Of a stretch of DNA of 64,000 nt, positions 1-12,349 are shown piece by piece (the first letter of the stretch is position 1; each line of letters opens with the position of its first letter). Origin of the DNA: Otis tarda. Lineage: Eukaryota > Chordata > Aves > Otidiformes > Otididae. The translations under genes and the position numbers were made by a program. The notes beneath the pieces are model-generated. The model saw only the letters and a list, made by a program, of their open reading frames with translations, ran no database searches and was not told the DNA's origin. Location of the stretch: positions 141,001,053 through 141,065,052 of the forward strand of contig CM048552.1 of NCBI GenBank assembly GCA_026413225.1, in the 5' to 3' direction.

Positions 1-844
1 TCTCAGTTGAGTTTACGTACTCAGCTGTGCCAAGACTGAGGTAGTTCTGTGTTGCACAGAAGCAAAAATTTATATGCCGTGACTGCTATTTTCATTGAAA
101 CTGAGCTGCTGGAACTTATCTGAACCCATTTCAAACTTTTTGTAGGTCTGATCAGTGGAAGAGAGAGGCTATGAACACTAGTGACATAGTTTCTGAATCA
201 TGCTTGTTTTTGATGGGCATTGAACAAGACCAACCTTCCTATTCCAGTACCAGAGGGGCTGTGGTTGGACACCTGACATACGTCCTGAAATGGTGATATT
301 AAATTTCTAATTATGCTATAATGAAGAAGTAATTCAGATAAACAAGAATAATAAATATTAGAAAACTAGAAGATGTTTCTTCACTTTTGGCTAGGTGAAA
401 CTGGGAAGACAAATGTTATGTTTCTCAATGAAAAGTATGGTAATAGGGAAGGGAGAGGAAGAGAACTCTAGGAGGAGGAAGATGACAAACTTATTCTTAC
501 CCTCCTCTCACCTGTGTGATCTGTTTCCTGCCCATTTTTCAAAGTGCAATGAATTCCATAGTAAGCTTTGTAAATGTAAATTGAGTTTTGTAAATCTATT
601 CAATTGACTGAAATATTTTACTAATAGTACTTTCATGCGAAGACTCTTTTAAACAGCTGTTCCCATGAAGTGCTTTACACTAAACAAATGCAGAATAAAA
701 GATTGGGCAAACCAGTATTTTAATTTTCATGAGCATGGGAAAATTTTTAAAAGTACATGGGAAAAGTGAGGCACAACATATTTTTAAATACTTAATTTCA
801 CTGTGTTCACACAGAAAATATGCTAGCCAAATACATTCCCATCC

Positions 845-980
845 CTTGAAACATTCAAGGCCAGGTTGGCGGGGCTCTGAGCAACCTGATCTGGTTGGAG
901 ATGTCCCTGCTCCTTGCAGGGGGGTTGAACTAGATGATCTTTAAAGGTCCCTTCCAACCCAAACCATTCTATGATTCTGT
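845..980 (+). mobile_element. CR1 LINE 3' fragment, sense to PRKX
   Basis: Resembles the CR1 3' terminal region in forward orientation: the aggccaggttgg...ctctgagcaacctg segment, then ttgcaggggggttgaactagatgatctttaaaggtccc, then ttccaacccaaaccattctatgattctgt. The last part is the characteristic CR1 3' tandem tail (ATTCTATGATTCTGT). It is heavily 5'-truncated (about 136 bases) and no coding part remains. It is the only sense-oriented CR1 found in the gene. Confidence 0.9.
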
Positions 981-3900
981 ATTTCAAATGGCATTATATC
1001 AGCAGGATGACAGGTACAGAACTGTAGGCTAATGCTGTAGGAAGGAATCTACTCCTGTATAGGACATTACAGTGCTATTTTCCTTGTGTATATTCTAAAT
1101 AAAAAATTCTGCACCAGAATAGTTAAGTTCTTTACTAGCGAAGACTGCTGGTGGCTCTTTTTTTATTATTTTTTATTTTTATTTTCTTTTTTCAAAGGGG
1201 CTCAAATTAGTTCTGTTTCTTACCAAGTGTTATTTTTGGTTTCCCTACTGAGGTCCTCACCTGTTTAAAACTATTAAATTCTAAGGGATGTGTGAGCATG
1301 AGCATTTTTTTCCTGTTTGTCACCTTTTCTTGATACTTAAATGATGAATAATGATCCGTGATTTTACTTGGCAATGGCCTTAAGTACCACAAGTTTTCAA
1401 AGAAAACATAGTCTGAATGTTGTGTCTATAATGGTGACCTGAATTCAGCATTACATTTGTACATCTTTGAGACTTTAGTCATAAAGCTAAATGACTTAGA
1501 TTTTGTTTTCACTCTCTGCCTGTGGAATGTCTTTCTTGCTTCATTTTTCCATCCCACAAGATCATACTTGTCCCAAAATAAATCCTTAGTATTGTTATAG
1601 CTGATGTTCTAGAGAGAAAATGACCAGGTGTGACTCAGCTTTCTTCTCTTGCTTTTCCTGTTACCCACTGCTGAGGTGAATTTCAGTAGCATAATGTTTA
1701 TTGTGGAGTAGGCAGCAACAGGTCCTTTCCCATAAGGTTCTTGTTCTCATTAGGCTAGAAAAATGGATTGAAACAAATATTCTCTTTTATCTTTCAGAAA
1801 GGTCAGAAAAGCGAGAGTATATGGAAGAAGTTTGAACATGTGAAAACTGAAAGTTCACATTTCTGTTTTTCTGTCTGCAGTGTTTAAAATCAGTGTTGAG
1901 GTAAACAGCTAGTGTTTGCCTGTCACCTGTCTCTTTTGCCTTAGTCTTATTTAGATATCTAACTGATTGCGGAAAGAAATCCGAAATTCTTTCTCTGATG
2001 TTGTGAACTTGATGCTATGTTACAGAATGAGCTTTGACACTTGAACATACTTCCTGAAGATAAATAATTTAAGTCCTATAAATAGCCCAGAGATGCCCAC
2101 AAGTGCCTATTGCAATGCAAATAATCAATTAACCTGGAACCCAACTACTGCTGATATTTCAGAAATAAGAAGCATGCGAAACTCCTCTCCCACAAAATCA
2201 AAAGCGTCTAACATCACACCTTCCCCCTGCCAAGTTTATGCTTAAGTAAAAGTAATGTTTCAAGTGAAGATACTGTTGAAAATTTCCTCCATCAGAGATG
2301 TTGTGTGTCAGCCCAAACTGAAAAAGATAGAAGAGAAAGAGAGACTTCAATTTTTCTTTTTTCCACTTCTCCAAAGGGAGGAAATACGAACTTAAAACAC
2401 TGGTAGTTGACAGTGTGTAGGCTCTTAGGGCTTGACTCACCTTTTCTGTGTTTGGGTTCCTGAGTTTGCATGTCTGGACTATTTGTGGTGGACAGGGAGA
2501 CCAGACTTTTGGAGGTGGATGTCTTGATATTTTTGGCTTTTACATCATAAAACCTTAGAGAAACAAATCCCAAGCTGAAATGCATTTGATTCTGTTTTGG
2601 TCCACTTCAAGGGTGATATGCAATATGTAAATATTAGAAGAAAGAAAAGGGTAGTGGAGTTTATGTACTACTTCCATTTGTTGTCAGAGGCATAGACATG
2701 TATACAGCAACAAGGAGTGAATTTTTGTGAGGTAAAAGATGAGAACTTTGTGTTTATCTTGCAAGGGCTTGTCTGGGCGTAAGCTGTTCTTAACCAATTT
2801 AGTTTACATTAAACAATGCAATTCCCTTACTGTTGATACTTACCAGTATAAAATGTGTTCAGCATTACCTTGTACTACTCAGAGTAGTTTAACACTATGT
2901 CTTTACTTGAAAAGGCATCCTCCTATTCCTACACAGTTTTAGTGTGGTTTTTTTTTAGTAGCTTCAGAGATGTTGAGGAGTAAAATTTTGCGGAATACTG
3001 TGTGTTAGTGTGATGTTGTGGGATATTCAGGTGATAGGGAGAAGCAATTCTCAAAATTAAACTATTTCTGTTTTCTCACAGAAAGACTCTCTCAAGTGAA
3101 TGAACAAATACGTCCTTTTTAAAAAAAAATGAGGGGAAGGTACATGATACAACAGTCTCTTTAACCACTGCACTTCACATTAGAGCTGTGGTTCATTTTT
3201 TATTTGAAATACTTATTGCTTTATCATTATAATTATTTTTAATACTGAAAGTAGGTCAGAGATTTTTTCTTAGTAGCCTCTTCTTTGCTATGGAGGCTGT
3301 AAATGTAGAGTGCTAAGGAAATTCACTTGGGAGACAGGTGAGTAAATTGTGAAAGTAGTTAACAAAACACATTGTATTTGGAAAGTAAGTGGAATCTTAT
3401 GGAATGAGAAAATATTCAAAAAGCACTTAAGTCAGTCTCTTTATTAGATTTCTGTGTAGTCTTGCTGTGTTAATTTTAGTAAAAGAAATGCTCAAATTTT
3501 TGTCCTCAGTATTGTTTACAGCTTTATTTTGGGTAAATAATATATTTCAAGGATATTTAAATGATTTTAGTTGTGATGGTGAGACTGTAAGTTGGAAAAT
3601 TAAGCTTACCTTTCTTGAGGGGTTTCAGAAGATAGTGTTTGAAAAGATATTACCTCTGAAGCAATTAGTGATGTTTATTTTCTTCTAAAGGTTTATAGGG
3701 ACAGGGTAAAATAGATACAGTGTTTCTGTGAGCAGTTTTGCCCTGAAACTGTTGATAATCTAAAAAAAAAAAATATTCTGAGAATAATACAGGTTCTTGG
3801 AAAGCTTCTTTGAACTTGAAGAAAACATCTTGTACTCTGAAGAGCATTGTGAACATATGGCATTTGTGCCATGATCTGTGGCATTTGTTCATGGAATCTT

Positions 3901-6900
3901 TCCACTCGGTTGCCCTCTTTCTTCACTCCTATCCCGGCTTGGAGCAGTTGGTAGCTGGTCTGTTAAGTGATTGACACTAACTTTTGTGTAAATGTTTTGT
4001 CAGTTTTCTCCAGGGAATCAATAGATCTTCTTGGATATGCTTCACCTTGGACAAATTGCTAGTGTGTGTGATTTATTTATTTGTAATTGAAATACATTAA
4101 AATTAATGAAGGAAGCATCGTTTCCATGTGACTAAACTTCACAGTATAACATATCTCTGTATAATACCAGTGATGGTGGAAAGTTAGACTTGTTTGTTGG
4201 GTTGATCTGGTCAGTGGAGCCATTCCTGAAGTCTTACTTTGACCATCAGCTCTTTTAGTCTACTGAGGGAGCAGAGAAGTCCAGCTCAATTTAACTTACG
4301 TTACAGGTGAGCAAATCTGAACTGTACCCCACAGGCAATTTGAATTCTTTGTGAAGTATCTAGATTTCTAGTCTTGTGACTTTTTTTATTTGTTGGGGAG
4401 CATTTGTTCAATACCAAAGTAAAAGTAGATTGGTTATATGGTTTTATTTGGTCTGCAATATATTTCGTAGCCCTTACACTAAAAGGTTATGATATCTAAA
4501 CCAGACTAATTTTTATGTAAAATCTTCTTTGCTCCTGTTTCTTCTCTGGATATTCAGTTTGAATATCACCTACAGCTTTCTCTACTGGATTATAAATTTT
4601 GTGAGTGTATGTATATGCATATATGTTTAAATTTGTATAAACTCATAAGTTCTACAGCTTGATGTCGAAAGAGTGGGATTATGGAAGTGTCTTCTGCTCG
4701 TTCTCAGCATATATAGGACTTCTTAATTGGCTATCTATTTCACTTAGTTCTTTGTTTCTGCAAACTATTCATACAGTATCTACAGCATGTAGCTTTTTTT
4801 AAAAAAAAAAAAAAGCTAGGATGTATTTGACTTCCTTAAAGGATTGATTCTGATCTAATTTTTCATGAAAGGTCACATCTGGTATTTGTTAATTTGATTC
4901 TAGCATGCAATTTGCAAGAATTCAGGTATACTGATGTATATTTTGTGTTTATTGGAGTACTTGGGAAAGGCAACTCAATGTAGAAGAGCTATATAATATA
5001 AACTATTATTAGCAGTTGTAACTTGTGACTTAAAGGTGCATTTCTTTTTCTTGTGTGCACTTGACATGGTCACTTTTTCCAGTAAGACAATGTAATCTCT
5101 TATATTGTCTAATACAAGAGGAAAGCATTTGGACCTGTCAAGGTTTGGTTGTTTTGGGTTTTTTTGTTTGTTTTTTTTTTTACATGATTCCTACATAGGA
5201 GATAATGATTTGTTACCAAAATTATATAAAGTGAGCATTTAGAGTGCCCGCTATGAAGTATTTGAGTTTTGGTATGATTCTTCATTAAAACGTAGCTTCT
5301 GACACAGCATTCATGGCATTCGCTTCAGTGTTGTTCTGTTTGTATTGGGGAATATGCAGACTCTGAGCAATCCGAAATGTTTACAGTAATGACACTGCCA
5401 TTATTGTTGAAGTGCAAGGAGCTCTCTGGATTAAAGCAAAATGTCTAGTTAGTATTGCTTTTTGTGCCTCTCTGATAGTGCTCCAGTCAGAAAATTAAAT
5501 GCTCCAAAATTGTTTAGGTGGATGTTAAGAGAGCTATCCCTCTGTAGACTCTTCAGAAACAGGCTGAACTGGGTGTAAGATTTTTACTTTGCTGATCTAC
5601 TAATTAGAATGCACTGTAATAGCTGTGTGGATGGTGAATATAAAAACCAAGGGTCTGGCAGCTGACTGTGTTTATGTAAAACTTCTGGGTGCTATAATAG
5701 GAGACTCCTCTAGCCACCTGCCCCAAAACTGATGACAGACTTCTAGCCTCAGACCTCATCCTCCCAGCTTGGTATTGGCTTCTTGCAGCTCCTTGGGTGT
5801 AGGAGATGATAGCCTGTAGAGTTTTAATTTGCATGGCCTGCCAAAAATAACTTCAGAGTACGCATTGTAAAATTTTAGTTTGTTTTCAGGAAGATTAGTG
5901 GGTAACTCTTTGTCTGTCCCTGGAGAATGAACAATGAGGACAGCTGCTGGTCAGTCTGTTTCTAAACTGGGATTCTTGTCCCCTCTTTCGTCAAAATGTT
6001 CCAGATTGTGTCAGTATGCTGAATTTGTGTTCTGAGGCCACTAAACTGTCAGTGACTTCTGTGACTTTCAAAGGTCTATGAAGACTTCTGCAGTATGTCT
6101 TTATTTAACCCACCCAGTACACTACCCTCAGAAGTGGTAGATACAGAAGTTATACTGATTCAACAGTGTTATTCTTCCTCCTTTTTTAGTGACCAACATA
6201 GTTCAATCCGCTTAAAATAAATCCACGTTAGCAACCGTATATGTAGAAATTATTCATTAATAATTTTGGAAGAGACATCATTTGGAATATAATAAATTTT
6301 AAAATATTTTAAAAAGTTTTCCAGTATTGCAACTTATTTCAAATTATTCTGTTCAAAAGCTTTCTGCATAACTTCTAGTAATTTCACAGTGAGTTGCAGT
6401 GATTCCTTGTGTCTTGTATGGAGAATTTTCCTTCATTAAAGTTCGTTTTGTTACTTTTTTTTTCCCTGCTAGAAAAGGCAGCTGGGAAGAAGCTGTGAGA
6501 AAGACAATGTGTCCTACAAGACGAACCATTAGAAGGAAAACAAAGTAACTGAGAAGAGATTTGGGAAGAATCTGAAAACAAGAACTAACACCAAAGTTAA
6601 TGCAAAATATTTTAAAAGACATGGAGATACATTTCTTCTAGGGAAAAAAAGAAGGTTTTTTTTTCAAGTCAATTTTTTAAATTTCAGTTGTATACATTTC
6701 CTCATCAGTTGAAAAGTAGAAACAAATTGGGGAACATCCATTCCTGATGCTGTAAAGCCTATGAAAGCTATCACTTTTAAATATTTAATAAAATAAACTA
6801 TATCCTTTGTTTTAACTGTCTAAGAGAAGACAGTTTCTAGAATTATCTCAGCTCTTTTTACTTGCAGCACTTGACTTTACTGTAAGCTAAAAGATTTGTT

Positions 6901-9900
6901 TTGGTGGTAGCGGAGATGATTTTTTTTTTGCTGCCTTTGTTATTAGGTAGACCTAAATTTTTCAGTACTCCTACTGCACTGTCAGTTGTAGGTTAGGCAG
7001 AGTACAGCTTTATTGGCTTGATGTGGGATAATTCTGGGAAAATAATGCTCTAAAATCTGTCATATGACAATTTGAGTGGATCATGTGCATTTTGTGAAAT
7101 AACAGTATTTGACATCTGAAATCTAAAGAGTATTTTGGAATTGTGCCCTTCCCTCCCCAACCCCCCAAAAGAAGTGTAACAGGATTTAATTTTGTGAGCA
7201 GAAGTTGAGCATAAGATGTGGCTAAGGTGTAATTCCATAAATATTCAATATGGCTGACATCAGAGGCAGACTGAGAAATTGAATTTTAAAATCCTAATTA
7301 GCAAGGATTTTTAATATTCTTTTAACATGAAATATGTATGAATTCTAGTATACTGCAGGTGATGTTACTTATCAGTGAAATCTGTCTCTCCTGAGAAGAG
7401 GTCGCAATACATGCTATGTAGAAGCAACATTGTTAAATGGGAAATGTGGAAGACAACTGGCTTTGTGGCTAATTAGCCAGTCCCTCAGCAATCTTTATTT
7501 ATTTATTTTTAACAAATCTGCAGGTAAACCCATCTAACTTAAAACTACAGCAGGAGTTGGTTGTGTAGTTGCTGATGTCATAGCTTATAGTGTGCCCGTG
7601 TCACATTGCTTTTAAGTTTGCTGTGAGTATACCTTGATGATAAACGCTTGCATAATTTTGTCTTTGAATCCTGATCTTAGATGTTTAGCTGCAAGTGAAG
7701 TGCTTTGATACTATGTATTTGAAGACAAGGGTTCACACCACTGTGTTAATTTTAAATGCTGTTTTTAAATTTTACTGACTTTTTTACATGGTTGCTATTT
7801 TTTTTTTTAATAAAGGGATTCTTAGTGAAATGGGGACTGCTGAAGTGAACGAATAGTCAGAGAAGGCTAACAGGCAGTAACAGAGATGAGCGCATAAGTG
7901 AGGCTATACCTTTGGTTCAGAGTGCCGGAATTCCTACTTAAAAATTATTTTGGAAAAAGAGAGTCCACCCTTACATTTTGTTTAGGTAGGTTTGTGTTTC
8001 CTTTTCAGAGCAAAACAAGTAGAACAGAATGAAAGTCTGGCTAGAAGCACAGTTGGGTATTCTAAATGATTGTATATGAAAAAACAAATGTTACTAGTGC
8101 TTGATTTGGTAGGTGTATCTGTACTTGTAGTTGTTGCTGGATAATACTGAGTGTGTGATGTCAGCATCTTTATGTTATTGCTTCATCTGGAAATAAGCCA
8201 ACTATGGATTCACTGATATTCTAAAGTTGGGCACTCCTGCATGAAATATTGCCAGTTTGTCTCCTGTAATAAAATGGATTGATAAACCTCTCTCTAATTT
8301 TCACATGTTTTAGCATTTAAAATATTTGTAGGAGGAAAAAATTCTCATGCTGGCAATTGGATTTATAAGCTAGGGAGACATTCAGAACTTCAGATACTCC
8401 CAGACTAATTGTGATTTCTAGCCTAATTGGTTTTCATTTTTGATAGAGGTGTTAGGAGCTGTATTGTTGGAGAGCAAACACAACTTTGTTGCTTGCCCTC
8501 CCTTAGTTCTCTGAAATATGATTCTTGAAATAAAATTAAACAATGATTGTAGTAAAAGGAGGAAAAAAAACCAAACCAAAACCCAACCTAGAAATGCTAG
8601 GACACTGGGAGGAGAGGGAGAGCAGAGAGAAAGAAAAAAAGCTGTACTGTTTGATCACTTTGCTGTGGAGATCCTTCCATAGCATAGTTGTTTTAGTTTT
8701 ATAAGCAAGACAAATCCTCTTTTTTTGGGTGCAAACTATTGAATAATTTACCATAAAGTACAGTCACCTCTAAAGAGTTTTGCATGCCATACAAAGATCT
8801 CAGTTAAAAGACTAAGGAACTCTGTAAACCTGACTAAAAAGGAAAGTACAGTGAAGCCAGGTGCTTAGGGACACTTTAAACGTTTATGGTACTTAACGTG
8901 TGTATTGGCAAATCCTATTAAGGATAACATTTAATTTTTATGTCAAGAGGTAAGATATTTGTATTAGTCATTGGCACAATTTTCTTCTGGTACGTCCTAA
9001 GGAGGTATGTTTTGGATAGTGCAATGCTAGTTTCCTCTTCCATCAGTGATGTAGGAGGACCTCTTATATATGAAATAATTTCATCAGTCTCTGTCCTGTC
9101 TTCTGAGACTGTTACTTGTTCCTAGGAAGCATGCAAGCATCTGAAACAAACTTCAGTTCACTTCATAGAAGAGTAAATATCTAATATGCGTAATATTTTT
9201 TTCTTGTTTGACATATTGAGTCTTTCTTCAGGGCAGAAGTATGCCTTTTGTGTTTGCTGCTGAAAATTTAAGATGCTACAGCTTCTGTAAAAAGTGCTAA
9301 AGGATGATAAACTAATAACCATCAGATACCAGTAACTTTCAGTTACGAGTGATTTGTGTTATATATGAACTGATTACACTGCCCAGTAGATTGGTTTTGT
9401 GTTCATTTCTGATCCTTATATCTGACCCTGCCTTCGAATTTTAGCACATTTGTACTTGTGCACTATTTCTTTAAAAGTAAGTCTTGAATTATAAATTATA
9501 TTGACATGCTTATTCTTTGAAATGAGTGATTTAAAATACATTTCTGTTGAAAGGTGTGCTATGTCAACTACAATAGCGAGTCAACTTCTTAGTAAGCGAT
9601 GATGCTATAATTTTGGAGAATCAGATTCTACAAGGTCATGTCAAGTACTTTTGGTGTGTGAACGACAGCTCGTTAATTCAATTAGCTGTAATTTAATCTT
9701 TCCTATCAAGATGGTGTTGGATTTGCTATTCATTGCTCTCTTTATTGCAGACTGTCATCCTGTTTTTAAATAGATCAGACTAGGTTCTGATAATTAATTC
9801 AGATTTTATGGGGTGAAAGAATGGGAGAGAGTAGAAGTGAGAAGCAACTATGGCTGTAAACAAAATAAATTAACCTGTGGTTAGATAAATGGGTATATGT

Positions 9901-11425
9901 GTATATATAGATATTATATACTCGTATGTCTACATATATGGGTATGTTTTGCAAAGAAATTTGATGTATGATGAAGATATACATAGGATAGCAGAGTGAA
10001 ATAACTGAAAATCTAAAAGAAAATATTGATTCTTATGAAAAAATAGAAGTTGATTTTATTTTCAAGATGTGAGTATTAATGACTAACTGCTTTCAGTGAC
10101 TCGAGGGAACACAGGTTATCAAAAGGTTTCTGTATGGATGAGTAGCTCATAACTGTAACTGTGATACGATAGGGTGAAAATTTTGTTTCTATTAGTAAGG
10201 TCTATCTACTCGTCTTCACTATTATTACTGCTGTATTATATACTTGATACTCTTTATGACCATACAGAGCATTATAAGTTAAGATCGGGGGAATAACTCC
10301 TCGTGGCCTGTGGAACAGTGATTGATAAATCTTTAATGCTGAGACTTGGTTTCCATGCAGTATTCTAAATACACTACACTATATTGTATATGGTGACTTT
10401 CTTCTTATTATTTTAATGGAGCCAGTCTTTGATTTGACAGATAATATTTAAGAAAGGCCTGCTCAATAAACAATATAGAAATCATAAATTTGAACACAAT
10501 TTCAATCAGATATTACACTTGCAATCTGTATTTTGAAAGATTATGTACAATTTAAAGGAGCATATACTGTGCCATTAATGAGACTTGGTAGTATTCTACA
10601 ATACAGATTTTGATTTTCTTACCTTTAAGCCTTCTCACACTACACATACTGGTTTTTGTTGAGTGAGTTGCTCATTCTATAAAACTAGCTATCAAAGAGG
10701 ATAAATTGGTTTGAAAACCCTTACCTGCAATTTAATATAAATATTCCAAGAAGTAACAAGCTTATCTCTTCTCTAGTGTTTATTTTAGCTTGGAAATGTA
10801 GGAGTCAATATTGCAGCTTGATGAGTGTAAATTAAGGTAAACTAAATTGTGCTCACCTACCCAAACAGAGCATCCTTTTGGGAATCTTAAAAGCCTTGGC
10901 CTATGTGTGATTGAAGCATGTGTACTGTGTGATATTTTATTCCCATATGTCACTGGTGTTTAGTTTTGAAGCTTATCTTTCTCTTTGCTCTTCATATGAC
11001 TGTATGAAGAATTCTCAGTTTCATATTCTGACTCACAGATCATTTCAAATCTGATCAATTATTATACATACATATTTACTCTTTAAATATTTTTGTTCAT
11101 GAGCAGCTAATAGTAATTGCAAGTGAGATTTCTTTCCATAATCTTGCATGGCAATCTTGCTTTTGGATGGAAAAAATTTATTGTTTAGGGAGTTCACCTA
11201 TATCCTTACCGGTGTATGACATACTGCGTCTTCCCACCTGTGTTTTCAGATGGATGAAATTAGAAAGCTACATTTAATGCAAATAGTGTTAAAATAAATA
11301 TTGTACCTTAGAAGATTTTATGCTTAAAAAAGAAAAATTCTACAGAAGTAATGTCTCCACACAAAAAAAGACCATCTCATATCAGCCAAAAAATATATCC
11401 TTAGTGTTGAAAAATGAATCATATT

Positions 11426-12349
11426 AGAATCATAGAATCATAGAATGGTTAGGGTTGGAAGGGACCTTCAAAGGTCATCTAGTCCAACCCCCCTGCAAGG
11501 AACAGGGACATCCCTGACTAGATCAGGTTGCTCAGAGCCTCATCCAGCCTGGCCTTGAACGTTTCCAGGGATGGGGCATCCACCACCTTTCTGGGCAACC
11601 TGTTCCAGTGTTCTATAACTCACATTATAAAAAATTTTCTCCTAATTTCCAATCTAAATCTACCCCCCTCTATTTTAAAACCATTACCCCTCGTCCTATT
11701 GCAACAGGCCCTACTAAACAGCCTTTCCCCATCTTTCTTGTAGGCCCCCTTGAGGTACTGGAAGACTGCTATCAGGTCTCCCCGGAGCCTCCTCTTCTCC
11801 AGGCTGAACAGCCCCATTTCTCTCAGCCTGTCCTCATAAGAGAGGTGCTCCAGCCCTTTTATCATCTTGGTGGCCCTCCTCTGGACCTTCTCCAACTGGT
11901 CCATGTCCTTCTTGTGTTGGGGACTCCAAAACTGGACACAGTACTCCAGGTGGGGTCTCACCAGGGCAGAGTAGAGGGGGAGAATCACCTCCCTCGACCT
12001 GCTGGCCATGCTCCTCTTGATGCAGCCCAGGATGCAGTTGGCCTTCTGGGCTGCAAGGGCGCCTTGCCAGCTCATGTTGAGCTTCTCGTCCACCAGCATC
12101 CCAAGTCCTTCTCCTCAAGGCTGCTCTTGATCCATTCTCCGCCCAACCTGTATTTGTGCCTGGGATTGCCTCGACCCAGGTGCAGGACCTTGCACTTGGC
12201 CTGGTTGAACTTCATGAGGTTGGTATGGGCCCACCTCTCCAGCCTGTCAAGGTCCCTCTGGATGGCATCCCTCCCTTCCAGCGTGTCGACAGCACCACAC
12301 AACTTGGTGTCATCGGCGAACTTGCTGAGGGTGCACTCTATCCCACTGA
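11426..12349 (-). mobile_element. CR1 LINE, 5'-truncated 0.9 kb copy, antisense to PRKX
   Basis: The 3' tail (gaatcatagaatcatagaatgg) lies at the left end, so the element reads leftward. It contains the 3'UTR and the C-terminal part of ORF2 downstream of the RT core. It stops at about 12349, where similarity with the copy at 48501-51375 ends abruptly, the normal 5' truncation of target-primed insertion. The sequence is very similar to that second copy over the shared region, so both belong to the same or closely related subfamily and are fairly young. Confidence 0.95.
11620..12302 (-). pseudogene. CR1 ORF2 C-terminal remnant (two frames)
   Basis: Two open frames on the minus strand. The 12072-12302 frame gives [18 protein letters not shown] sequence. 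The 11620-12099 frame gives [10 protein letters not shown], then [42 protein letters not shown] and [14 protein letters not shown]. These are hallmark motifs of the C-terminal third of avian CR1 ORF2, after the RT active site. The two frames are offset near 12096-12106, and the same offset occurs in the other CR1 copy. The endonuclease and catalytic RT motifs are absent through 5' truncation, so the remnant is inactive. Confidence 0.9.

Noticed and set aside
4792..4817. Inverted repeat agcttttttt/aaaaaaaagct
   Set aside because: A T-run next to an A-run creates trivial complementarity. No unique stem sequence beyond AGCT ends.
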